From contig JAGYYN010031687.1 in NCBI GenBank assembly GCA_021441665.1, positions 1 to 20,307 of the forward strand: DNA of 20,307 nt, given 5' to 3'. How positions within the stretch are numbered: position 1 is the first letter of the stretch; the number at the start of each line of letters is the position of its first letter. This stretch comes from Euplotes cf. woodruffi 2 WChen-2021. Lineage: Eukaryota; Ciliophora; Spirotrichea; Euplotida; Euplotidae. Both the position numbers and the translations under genes were made by a program. The notes under the pieces were generated by a model. That model was not told the origin of the DNA and did no database searches. It worked only from the letters and a program-made list of their open reading frames with translations. Below, in pieces: positions 10,051 to 19,620 of the stretch.

Positions 10051-10933
10051 TTAGTGGTGTAATTGAAAATAACTACCTTTCTGTTCCTTCTTGGCGTCGT
10101 ATTCATTCTGCGATAGTCTTTTACTGGAGTGGAAATGCTTCAGATCAGAAATATTGAATTCTAAAGGCCGGAAGCTATCATAGTCATTTTCCATGTTCCT
10201 CAGAAAGTGTCGGGATTCGTGCTTTGCAGAAGACAAGAACTTCAGCTCGTTTTCTTCGATTTGTTTAAATATCGCTGATGTTGTTGTAGTCTTTTCTAGG
10301 CGTCTGCACGTTTACCTCCTGGCAGTCTTTGTAAGACTTGATCTCCTCATCAATGTCGTGTCTTTTCAAGCTCAGCTGCATGATGTCTTCTGACTCGTCT
10401 ATAAAATAAAATGAACCTGCTGAAGCTAAAAAGATGGGGACTTTGCTTAACTCACCAAAAGGAAATAGATGTGAATTCTGAGAAGGATGAATAATATTAT
10501 CAGTATCGATTAAACAGCCGTTTGAATGCTTCTCAGGCGTTATTGGTTTATTTTTACGGTTATTAACTTGTCCACCAACTTCATTATCTTCATACAGCTT
10601 ACCTGTCGCTGATTTTGACCCTTTAAAAGCGATGTTGCTTAATATTGTTAATATTAGTAAATAACAGCAATTATTATTATAATAAAATTAGGGAATTTTA
10701 TCGCAAAACTTACCTCCATTAAGGTCAGCTTGAAATCTTGGGTGATTGTCATCATGAGCATTCATGCCTTCTCCTACTGCAAATTGCGAGTCATTGAGAA
10801 ATTGAAAATCGCTAATTTCGTGTATCGGGTTATCTATTGGAGACTCCTTCGGGAGCAGTCTGTTAGATCGTTCGATGAAGCGGTCTCTTCGTTTAGAAAT
10901 TTTGCCTGAATTCGATTCGTGCATATCTTCCAT
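10051..10933 (-). CDS. Uncharacterised acidic protein with one +1 frameshift
   Basis: I do not recognise a family. The model is 262 aa from ATG 10933 to TAA 10053-10051. Exon 1 (10933-10714, MEDMHESNSGKISKRRD...) is joined across intron 10713-10621 (GTAAGT...TTTAAAG) to exon 2 (10620-10051), phase 1. A +1 slip at ATT-TAA-A (10270-10265) links ...RKDYNNISDI to KQIEENELKFLSSAKHESRH. The protein is soluble, charged and mostly helical, with no membrane segment and no catalytic motif I can see. A possible optional 30-nt in-phase intron at about 10457-10428 (GTGAGT...TTTTTAG) would not change frame. It is divergent from the kinase, with a possible small gene between. The slip context is ATT rather than AAA. 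Confidence 0.65.
10265..10270 (-). other. +1 frameshift site ATT-TAA-A (non-canonical)
   Basis: The upstream frame runs 118 codons from 10620 to this TAA. Skipping T leads into a frame open to 10051 with strongly coding composition. A 20-nt GT-AG intron (GTAAAC...CCTAG) lies just upstream, but removing it gives an implausible Ser/Cys-rich frame that soon stops. Confidence 0.6.
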
Positions 10934-11078
10934 TGCAAAATATTATTATATAAGTATACGAAAACTCTTAATATAAAGGGTTCAAAATTAGCATCCTATT
11001 TAGGCGATATTTGCTGCAAACATTTGTTAGTCTCCAATTCCGCAGCTGTGATTTTGTACTCAGCATCATTATGAATTT

Positions 11079-11459
11079 TTAATATAATATATCATTTGTG
11101 TTAATGGGAGTCTGAAGTTTTAAATCGGAAGGTGTAAAACAAAGCTCAAATGTCCTTAGCAAGTCAGATTTTAAGTAAGCAGCGTCCTTCTTTGACTCTT
11201 TATAATCACGCAGTTATTATTTATTCTTAGACACCTTCTGCCAGCTGAGTTTTATAACTCTCAATTAGTTAAAATTCTACATTTGCTGAGTGTAAAACAG
11301 GAAAAGAACTTATTTTAATTTTTGATTCTACCTGCAGCAGTATTTTTAATTTTAAAAGTACACGAAATGCACTGAAATTAGATTTTTTAGAGATTTACCA
11401 ACTTTTTACCAAATCTTCTGAATTTGGAAATTTATCAAGAAATTATAATAATTTTTCAT
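11079..11459 (-). CDS. Possible small four-exon gene (about 77 aa)
   Basis: I do not recognise a family. Each exon is below usual length cut-offs, but they chain in phase: 11459-11410, 11371-11332, 11259-11235 and 11197-11079, with GT-AG introns of 38, 72 and 37 nt. The product begins MKNYYNFLINFQIQKICAF and continues with a charged helix (SYKTQLAEESKKDAAYLKSD) and TFELCFTPSDLKL. The stop would be TAA 11081-11079. A coding-looking frame continues beyond it (HNDAEYKITAAELETNKCLQ, ending AAA-TAG about 10993), reachable only by a +2 shift, so the 3' end is open to question. Its start lies about 60 bp from the kinase start on the other strand. Chance chaining of short exons in AT-rich DNA remains possible. 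Confidence 0.4.
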
Positions 11460-11518
11460 TCGTAGAATTTTCGGTATCTTTTGGGGTCAGAGATAATTAT
11501 TGAACGAGGTTCTGGTTT

Positions 11519-12866
11519 ATGCAACTTACACGAACTATAACTGCGGATTTGCGGGTTTTGCATTTGTATCAAGATTTCGATCACAACTTGGTTTAGGATA
11601 CTATATGCTGTCGGCAGAGGTGCATTTGGAAAAGTGTGGAAAGTAGAGTACAAATAAAGACCGCAGAGTATATGGTAAGCGATATAATAACAAAAGATGA
11701 TAGTTGTGTATATTTTCTTTAAAAATGAATTTTTGATGCTTACTGTACTTTCTTTAGCTATGAAAATACTCAGTAAAAGTAAAATTATTGGCAAAAAATC
11801 AGTGAAATCGGTTATGAATGAGAGAGCTATTTTAGAGAAACTTAAAAACCAGTTTATTGTTAATATCAATTTTGCATTTCAGGACAAAGAGAATTTGTAT
11901 ATCGTTATGGACTTTATTTCAGGTGGAGACCTTCGATATAACTTACATATTAAACGGTATTTTACTGAAATTGAAGCAAGGTTTATTATTGCTTCGATTA
12001 TCACGGGGCTTGATTTTATACACCAAAACAACATCATTCACAGAGATATAAAACCTGAAAATATCGTTATTGATGAATCTGGATACGCAAGAATAACCGA
12101 TTTTGGAATCGCGAGAGAATACAGTCCCAATAATCATAAAGAAACCTCAGGTAATTTAATCAAGATCAAAAGGTTCTTTCTGTAGTTTATTTAAGGAAAT
12201 AGTGATAACCTATTGAATAGAATTCACTCTTACCTTGTAAATAATGATATTTTGAGTAAATTTTACATTCGATAATAGGAACACCGAGCTACACTGCACC
12301 TGAAGTACTTTTCAGACAGAATCACAGTTTCGCAGTCGATTTCTATGCTGTTGGAGTGATTCTGTACGAAATTATAATGAAAAACAGGCCTTACAAGGTA
12401 CCTCTTCTGTCTCACAGATTTATTTAGTCCAAAGACAAAGACAAAATAAGAGAAGAGTTACTTGAACGACAAATTAAGATATCAGAGGCAGAAATACCAG
12501 CGGGGTGGTCAGAAGACGCTGTGGATTTGACAAACAAGCTTTTGCAAAAATCTCCAGACTGTAAGCACCGCCACTTAATGCATTCACATGACTATAGTAA
12601 GACTTGGTTCAGCAGGAGTCCAAGAAATCATGTCGCACCCTTGGTTCATTTCGATCAACTGGAATAAGCTGAAGGAAAAAGATAAACTTACTGCCAGCTA
12701 CATTCCACTGGCTAACAAAGACAACTTCTCTCGCAAGCATGTGAATGGCGTAGACAGATGGATCAAAGAAAACCAGGTGTTGATGAATGAGAACAATAAG
12801 CTTTTGAAGTGAGAAGACATCCAGGAACAGTTCTCCGGCTACTTATACGCCCCAACAACGGTCTAG
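11519..12866 (+). CDS. AGC-type Ser/Thr protein kinase, STK32/YANK-like
   Basis: This is a protein kinase that phosphorylates Ser/Thr residues using ATP. The model is 355 aa: exons 11519-11674, 11758-12150, 12279-12397, 12428-12560 and 12598-12866, stop TAG. All key motifs are present: Gly loop GRGAFGKV, VYAMKIL with the ATP Lys, helix-C Glu in NERAILEKL, catalytic HRDIKPEN, DFG in ITDFGIAREY, and TAPEVL as the APE motif. Late kinase-domain features LRLGSAG and HPWF, and a tail with NWNKL, match the STK32/YANK branch of AGC kinases (RPY...IREELLERQIKI is typical). Two +1 slips are needed, at GTT-TAG 11591 and AAA-TAA 11652. A TGA near the C-terminus is Cys. The N-terminus is uncertain: the frame before ATG 11519 is open further upstream and could join another exon. 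No regulatory domain is seen, only a helical tail. Confidence 0.88.
11591..11596 (+). other. Probable +1 frameshift site GTT-TAG (kinase)
   Basis: The frame giving LHLYQDFDHNLV stops at TAG. Skipping T gives RILYAVGRGAFGKV, the start of the kinase fold. The pattern (F-D-H then hydrophobics before the Gly loop) matches STK32-type kinases on both sides of the slip. An intron acceptor at TTTAG is the alternative. Confidence 0.5.
11652..11657 (+). other. +1 frameshift site AAA-TAA-A (kinase)
   Basis: GKVWKVEYK meets TAA. Skipping T gives KDRRVY, then the 83-nt intron, then AMKIL. The spacing between Gly loop and the ATP-binding Lys is right for a kinase only with this slip. Confidence 0.9.
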
Positions 12867-13237
12867 CTCAGCTCTTATTGTTTGAATTCAGTATTCAATC
12901 GTTTCAAATAACTTTCAATCTGCTGATAATATTGCTGTCATTATTTTAATAACAAAATTAACTCAAAATACTGTTAATCAAACAAAATTCACACTTTTGG
13001 ACTTAAGATTTTAATCGAGATGCAGACGATTGTATTGGGTGAGCACAGGATTGGGAAAGAGATAGATGCGCGATGGAGTTTAGGTCGAGTAGTTTATATT
13101 GATTTATGTGTCGATGTTTAAGACTGATATTTATTCCAAGGGTTTAGTGTATTCAGTGCTTAAAATCATTTTATAATCATAATGTTGAATAATTCATATG
13201 TTTCTGTTGGATCAGGTCGATGATACAACGATTTAGC
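12867..13237 (+). other. Intergenic region between convergent genes
   Basis: About 370 bp between the kinase stop and the CFAP97-like stop. It is mostly AT-rich. A less AT-rich patch carries a 33-codon frame on the plus strand (ATG 13020 to TAA 13119, MQTIVLGEHRIGKEIDARW...), too short to call a gene. I see nothing else. Confidence 0.5.
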
Positions 13238-14395
13238 TTACACATGGCCTTCAAAATTATCTGAATCGATACTATGAAAACCTGCTTGATTGCTTTCATA
13301 TGTATGAATTGATTCTGCTGAATTTTCGTCAAATAATAATTGCATATCGCTATTAATATCTATATTATAAGATTAAAAGTAAGAATAAAAGCTAAATTAC
13401 GATGAATTTTTGGAATTTTCGTGTTCAAATGCACTCAAGAAAGATCTTCCTGTAAAATGACACTTCCGAATTTAATCTTAAGTAATTTGAGTATTTGTTT
13501 AACTCCTCCTTCATCAAAAATTAATTTTTCTGCTTGTTTTCTGTGAAGTTGAATAATCTGAATAGGATTTGACTTATTAAGTCTGATTCAAATAATAAAG
13601 TATTTAAGCTTGTTTCTCGATATCTCAACCATAAAATCTTTTCCGTCAATTTTATGAACAGTTCTAAGTATAACCTTCCGATTCAAGTCTACATCATCTT
13701 GTTTGATCTCCAAAGGCTCTAATTTCTTTCTTTTCACCGGAGACTTCGCAGGATCTTTCATTGTCTTGAGTGCAATATTACTAAACCCTAAAAATAACTC
13801 TTTTCGCTTACTTCTAGTACTGAAATGTCTAACACTTGCTTGTGACTTATTGGTTGTTAAAAACGGAAGAGAGGTATTTTTAACCATTTTACTAGCCTAA
13901 ACTTAAATCAAATCTAAGACCAATACAAATTTTAATTTCAGCTCACGATCAGGTCCAAAATACATAACTAGCCTCCCACCAAAATAGCCTTACCTTGACT
14001 TTTGCAGTCTTTTTGGTGTTCTCCATCTGGCTTTTGGCAGTAGCAAATTTAGTAATGCTATTTGCAATCCGGTTGTGCTTGACTATGTGTCTGTTCCAGT
14101 CGTCCACGTTCAGCACTGAATTGGCGGCCTTAATGCGCTTGAACATCCGGATGTTCTCTAGCTTGATCCGCTCCTGCGCTTCTTTCTGCCTTCGGTTGGC
14201 CACACCTTTACGGTTATCGAGACTGCAGGTTGATCGTGAATCAACAGTCAACAAAAATAGAGCAATTTGGTAGGAAGAAGCAAGAAACAGAAAAATCAGC
14301 AAAATAAAGAATCGCTTAGGCACAGGGTACTTAGACTTACGAGGTTGTGGAGATGGAGACTGTCGAGGCAGTTTTAGATGCTTTGGGGATTTCAT
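13238..14395 (-). CDS. CFAP97/Hemingway-like ciliary protein
   Basis: The model is 303 aa from ATG 14395, exons 14395-14331, 14222-13994, 13896-13401 and 13359-13238, stop TAA. Residues about 22-75 (LDNRKGVANRRQKEAQERIK, ENIRMFKRIKAANS) match the Hemingway/CFAP97 pattern: a basic helix, then E-N-x-x-(M/L)-x-x-R-I. Proteins of this family act in axoneme assembly and motility. The C-terminal half is a separate beta-rich-looking segment (RTVHKIDGKDFMVEISRNKL) ending in an acidic tail (DSDNFEGHV). Reading straight through the first intron would insert a false membrane helix (FFILLIFLFLASS). The in-phase intron GTACCC...CTGCAG (14330-14223) removes it and fits a soluble axonemal protein. Intron 13993-13897 joins what would otherwise look like two genes, in phase 0. 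One TGA is Cys. Domain call moderately sure. Confidence 0.72.
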
Positions 14396-14536
14396 ACTTT
14401 TATTTTATTCTATATTTGATTTTGAATAATGCAAAGGTTACAGACGATCAACAGGACTTGAAAACGATTAAAATCGAGAAAAACAAGATGGATGATTAGA
14501 TAAATTCTTTATGCTTGTTGTTATTTTTAAGAAAAA

Positions 14537-17500
14537 CTATATTTCCACGATTCGACATCCATTCCAGTCTTCAGGTACTTTAAAGTTGTGTAGTTTGATG
14601 TATGAAAGAATCGCTTTTGTAGGTCCATCTTCAGGAATCAGTTTGAGAGCTGACTCGAGCTTTGTTCTTGATATCTCCCACCTTCCAAGTGTGTAATTTT
14701 TAAGTCCTTGTTTATACAGTTTGATACCTTTTGGGTTTGCTTTAGCTCATAAATTTAATATTTCATCATCTGTTTCAAATAGTAAACTCGCTGAATATTG
14801 CTTATCACTTAAGTTTTTAATATTGTGTTCTCTTTGAACTAATTTTTGGATGTAAAGTGCTTTTCTATTGAACTTCACATTTTGCTCTTTTACTTTAAGA
14901 TTATCAAAGCAGACATCTACTCAAAATAACCTTAAGACAGAGTTTGTCTTCGAGTCGAAAAGTTGGTCAACGCCTCTACAAATTTTCTTCGCCTGAAGTG
15001 ACAGAATGTCGTAAAGATCACCAGAGAGCAGAATTGTACTTCCATATTGCTTAGTAAGGCTTTCAAGATGCATTGTCATATTGACATGTGAGCTTGAATA
15101 AGTAGTATCGATTTTATAGTAGCTGCCAAGAGCTCCTTCAATCGCCCATCCAAAGTGAATTCCAAATCCTAGCTTGACTTTGAACTTACCAAATCGACTG
15201 TTGAGCTTATTTCGATTTGTTATATCTTCGCACCTTCGGGTCAGTGTTAATTCGATAAAGGGTTTTAAGTACTGAAATCAACGCCAGGTCTGCGAGATTG
15301 TTTATCTTTGGGTTTGCCGGATCAATGCTGATTGATCCGTCTTCCAAAGTGTCAATCTCAGATTCTGATATCTTGTAAACGAGTAAAAAAGCATCTCCAA
15401 TATTTTTATTTGGATATCCGACGTACTCTCACGATGTTGAGTATACAATCTGTGCGATTGTGTTGACAAATGACATTACTTCTTCTTGAAGGACTTCAGT
15501 AACATCGGTGAAGTTCCTAATATCGCAAAAAGCAAACACTGCAAGCACTTTATTTGCCTTTGATTTTCGAAAAGTTCAGGTCGGCAGCTTTTGACTGGTT
15601 AACGTTATCTAAATAGTTATCGTTGATTTGTAATTTTAATTATTCTGCAGCTTACCGAGCAGGAGTGATATTATTGAACATCCAGATTCTCCAAAACCAA
15701 GAACGAGTAACGATCAGATCTTAATTATCGCATTATCAAGGATTTCAGTCTCGTACACTTGCTGTTTGTCACTTTTACTTCAGCACCAATTACATTTTGA
15801 AGCCTGGCTATTGTTAACTTCGTACTTATCGAGCTGCTTTTTCATGAGGTTGAGCTTCAGTGCTCTAAAAGGATCTGCAGCAACATTATTGACTTTTGAA
15901 AACAGATTCTCAAGGGGTCTGAGCACGTATTTATCTGCATCAAACGCAATAAGCATTCCACCGACAACTAAAAGGAAAATTACATAAGTTGTTTTGAAGA
16001 TTTTTAGTAAGGAGTCAAGCTGCGCTTCGAATCTATATCAAACAATAATTTGGTAAAGATCTCCGTCATATTCTTTTAGCTCTAAATCTCTATAGTTACT
16101 CATCGAAGACATATGATTGTAGTATATTGTGCTTTCTGAATTCCAAAACGAAGCTGAGACAACTGGGTAATCAGTTGACTCATAATAGCTGAACATAAAA
16201 TCTGCAGCTTTTTGATATGAACTTGAGTTCTTATATAAATTTTCAATTAGTTTCGCTTGGTACTCTGGACCCGACAGCATTGAGTAATACGTATAGATAT
16301 CAAAAAGCGGGATCGCAAAAAGCAACAACAGTACAATTATAATAACTTTAATTGTCGCCTTTGAAGACAGCTTATTTACTAACTCTTGATTCCTTTGGAA
16401 GCTCGATATGCTCAGATCTGTGCAGTTCAATGTAGTTGTCAATAACTTTTGAAATAAACTCATCCTTTTCATCCTTACTCGAGTTAGAATCATCAGACTT
16501 TCTACTTGATGAAGGCGGAGATGATGGATGAGAATGATAATTTTTCTTTTCTAAAGTGCTTTTCATATAAACTACCAATTCGTTGTTCGAGCTAATGCTA
16601 TTTATTTCTCTCTGGATCGTGGTTTAATTCGCCTGTTCCTCTTTTATTTTCTATTTATCCAAGATAAGTAAGCATAAAATAATTAAACTCAACATAAACT
16701 TGGAGTTAAAAAAATTATATGATTGTAAACATACGAATGAACTTTCGATCTTCGTAGAAAGCATTATTAATAGTGTCGTCGTCTTCTTCTTGGCTGTTGC
16801 TGGAAGATACACTTTTGCTATGGCTAGAGGAGCCACTGAGTAAAGCTTCGTCGATTTCATTTTCAAAAATGGTCTCCATCTTCCTTTGTCGTTCTATAGC
16901 CATAAAACTACTGCCTGTACCTTTTTCACTTTCTTCTTCGGGGTCTTCATATATTTGTGAGAATCCAAGCTGGTGGTTTGAATGTGAAGACCGAGAGAGA
17001 ACAAAAATATTATTCGAGTTGCTGAGGTTGCTGCTTCTACCAAAGATTATTCGTGATCCACTTCCTCTTAACGATATGTCAAGCATGCCTTCCTTCGGAC
17101 TTATGATTTCATTGGAAGACACTCGAAAGACCTGGTTTGATAAATCAATCGACAATTTATTATTGTTGTCTTTTTGATAGTTGGTATTTAAAGAAAATAG
17201 CTTATTCTGGCTTCTGATAATCCGACTGTTTAAATTGCTATTTTTGCTTGAAGACTCGATCGATAAACTTTGTTTGCGAGATTTCAACGATGCCTGGCTT
17301 GAACTTATATTTTTATTCGTCATCTATAGTTACTTTAGAAACTCAAATTATAAAATAACTTTATAATTACTGAAAGCTTTAAAGATCTGTATTTTCGTAT
17401 TGAATTTAGCTTCAAATTGATCGTATTTTCGCTATTTTTATACAGCTTGAAAATTCGTATCAATCTGATTATCTGTAGCAGTCTAATAAGCCTGCCAGCT

Positions 17501-19620
17501 CTGGTTCCGGCTCTCGATGCTCTTCCGACACGAGTCAGTTCAGTGCCATCTGTGGCTACTCCAAACCTAAAGTATAAGCAGCGATTCTTACATTTGTGAG
17601 TCTGCTCCAATCAAGCTGAGAAACATATAAATATCTGCGAGGATGGAGACAAGCGCGACTATGTCGAGCCAGAAGTAAAAACTCAAAATATACTCAGGAA
17701 TTGAAATTCACGACATTACGATTTCAATAAGGAATAAAGCAAAGCAAATAATCAGGATTATATCAAAATACATGTCTGCATAGCTTGTGAAAAATGCAAT
17801 CCTGATATCATCAATATATAGCGATAGAAACGACATAAGCGTCAGCAGGATTTGAACAACTGTCTTCTCCATGAATAATAACACTTTTATACGAGTTTTG
17901 CTCCATCAGCTCAATATATCTGCCTCGTTGTTTTTGCTCTGTGTGATCGAGATCAGTGAAGATGACTGCGATGATCTATCGCTGATGCAGTTAATATCCT
18001 ATTGATTAATTATTTGTATACTTTACTTGATCGTTTTGTTCTCGATCTATAATATGTCTTTGTGGCTTAGCAGCTGACCTTCGGTATCTAAGGGTGCGTT
18101 GGCTGCTTCTTCTTTACATTCCTCACCGCTTGAGTTTGATCTCTTCCTATTTCGATTATTGCTGAATTTTTCTTACTCAAGAGCTAGGCTCAGGCTTGAG
18201 GTATCTTTGAGCTTTAATGGCTTGCAGAGACTTTCTGCATTTGATTGCTAAAATTAAATGTAAATATGATAAATAAAGAATTGTATGCGTACTTTAACGT
18301 CTTTTATTTCTTCAGTTAGGTCCTTCAGAGCAACACTGAGCTTTTGATTTTCAAGATTTTTCACATTTCTTTTTGGTATCGGAGGAAGCTTTGAATTTTT
18401 GTTATCTTGTGGTCGTAATACTGCTGAATTATTCACTAATTGTTTTGCCTTTGTATCGGATAATGTCCTTCAAGAACTTCTTTTATTTTGAAAAATTATC
18501 CTTTCTGGAGGCTTGATATCCATTTTGAATTCAATATTTGGAAAGTATTCATAAGTCTTTGTTTTATGACCTTTGACTAATGGAGCCTCACTTGATGCTT
18601 TTGGGTCTTCTTTGATTGATTTAGAGTTGTTGATCTGTATCAAAAAGTAAAAACAATTTTCTGCAGAAACATAACAATACAAGATTTAATAATATTAAAA
18701 AACTACTTAATGACGTCTGTATACACATATAGCACTTTATTGAAAGAATCTTTAACTGAGGAGTATTAAATTGATTTTGTGAATTTAAAGCTTTGATCTA
18801 AAACTACAATATAAAATACGATTGGAAATAGTCTCAATTTCTAGTCGATTGAACTTCTTACATCAATATCATCTTCAATGCAGTCAGCAGACTCGTTATC
18901 CTCATTAATACTATCAAGGCTCAGCTTCTTGGGTTCTTCAAAATTCTCGATCTTCGAAAGAATAACTGAGCCTCTGGGCTTGCGAATTGTCCTAAAGCAT
19001 CAGTCATTAGCTTACCCCTTCGGAATCAGCAGGTTGGAGGCTTTATTTACTACCGCCCTTTTCGCAGTCATCGCCTTCGAGGTTAATTCGAGAGCTCTTT
19101 GGTTGATTTTCTGAGTCGCTTACGTTCCACTGTGTTTCCAGCACCGTCGACTTTTTATTGTCAGAGTCTCCCTTTGTGTTCAAGTCTAAGTTTAGTTAAC
19201 AGCCGGAGATCGGGATGTTTTAATTGCAAATCATACAACAAATAATCATTTGGTCCAAATTAAAAATCCAAAAAGAGCAGGGCATTTATTGCCTCCGTAC
19301 CTTAATGAGGCAAAAAGATCTTGGTAGAAATAAAGTAGAACAATACCGTTGATGTAGTTGACGCTCTGCCGCCGAAGTGGTTCATAGTAAAATTTATTCT
19401 GCTCTGAACTTTTTCAGCTCAGTTCTCCATCTTTGAACTTATTTAGAATAGTATTTGGCGTAAAAGGATCTAGAGCAATTTTTATGATCATGAATGTAAA
19501 TAAATGTGAAAATTGTAACTTACTTTTATCATTGGCTTCATTATTACTCGATCAATCTTGAAATCCTAAGATTGACTGCGAAGCTTTCCTTATTGGATTG
19601 TATTTTCGATCTCCTTTCAT
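14537..19620 (-). CDS. Voltage-sensor/class III adenylyl cyclase fusion
   Basis: The model is about 1429 aa, 13 exons, five +1 slips. The disordered N-terminus (about 480 residues up to the first membrane segment) is followed by membrane segments resembling S1-S3 (17900-17600), then an S4-like voltage sensor (RAGRLIRLLQIIRLIRIFKL, about 17500). A Ser-rich linker, a membrane helix (VIIIVLLLLFAIPLF), an extracellular loop with YYESTDYPVV, a second helix, a HAMP-like juxtamembrane stretch (YVLRPLENLFSKV) and the cyclase domain follow. The cyclase has GFGESG, FCDIRNFTDVTEVLQEEV, NKNIGDAFLLV and GIHFGWAIEG. Both metal Asp residues are present. The purine-site Lys (K-N-I-G) and Thr suggest ATP as substrate, as in soluble AC. 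The transition-state Arg is His (VNMTMHLESL). No pore between S4 and the linker is seen, so voltage sensing rather than conduction is likely. Introns run 15-227 nt. Confidence 0.85.
15207..15212 (-). other. +1 frameshift site AAA-TAA-G (cyclase)
   Basis: Frame ...RRYNKSK meets TAA. Skipping T gives KLNSRFGKFKVKLGFG, leading into the conserved GIHFGWAIEG block. A stop here would remove the second half of the catalytic domain. Confidence 0.9.
15550..15555 (-). other. +1 frameshift site AAA-TAA-A (cyclase)
   Basis: Frame ...FSKIKGK meets TAA. Skipping T gives KVLAVFAFCDIRNFTD, the first metal-binding block of the cyclase. Homologues have an unbroken segment here. Confidence 0.92.
16372..16377 (-). 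other. +1 frameshift site AAA-TAA-G (cyclase)
   Basis: Frame ...KESRVSK meets TAA. Skipping T gives KLSSKATIKVIIIVLLLLF, the membrane helix before the extracellular loop. Confidence 0.88.
16598..16603 (-). other. +1 frameshift site AAA-TAG-C (cyclase)
   Basis: Exon starting at 16650 reads NKRGTGELNHDPERNK to AAA-TAG. Skipping T gives SISSNNELVVYMKST. The phase across the 84-nt intron (16734-16651) agrees only with this reading. Confidence 0.8.
18162..18176 (-). other. Candidate 15-nt intron in the cyclase gene
   Basis: GTAAGAAAAATTCAG contains an in-frame TAA and is flanked by the same reading frame on both sides (...SLSLAL then NNRNRKRSNSSGEE). Removal keeps frame, since 15 is five codons. 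It has GT and AG ends. Heterotrichs have introns this short; in Euplotes it would be unusually small. Confidence 0.45.
18635..18861 (-). other. Long intron joining two halves of the cyclase 5' region
   Basis: GTAAGA...GATACAG joins exon ...CIEDDID to INNSKSIKEDPK in phase 0. If not spliced, the upstream part would end at TAG 18843-18841 and form a separate gene starting at 19620. The downstream part has no ATG of its own at its beginning, which favours joining. Confidence 0.55.
19043..19048 (-). other. +1 frameshift site AAA-TAA-A (cyclase N-terminus)
   Basis: Frame ...DDCEKGGSK meets TAA. Skipping T gives KASNLLIPKG up to a 24-nt intron (19015-18992). Confidence 0.75.

Noticed and set aside
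11456-11869. Minus-strand open frame across the kinase N-terminal region
   Set aside because: It is antisense to the kinase Gly loop and its intron; no coding features beyond hydrophobic A/T-driven residues.
13020-13121. 33-codon plus-strand frame as a gene
   Set aside because: Too short, no matching exon nearby, and no recognisable motif; kept only as a note in the intergenic entry.
13949-14395. Unspliced reading of the CFAP97-like gene as a membrane protein
   Set aside because: The hydrophobic stretch is bounded by phase-compatible GT...CTGCAG, and the domain family is soluble and axonemal.
15181-15201. Possible 21-nt intron (GTAAGT...GCTAG) inside the cyclase
   Set aside because: Keeping it gives FGKFKVKLGFG, which matches the conserved cyclase segment, so it is coding.
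15666-16246. ATTGAA motifs as chromosome breakage sites inside the cyclase gene
   Set aside because: They fall within conserved coding sequence, so they are chance matches.
16773-17177. Plus-strand open frame, Ser/Leu-rich
   Set aside because: It is the antisense shadow of the Ser-rich linker of the cyclase.
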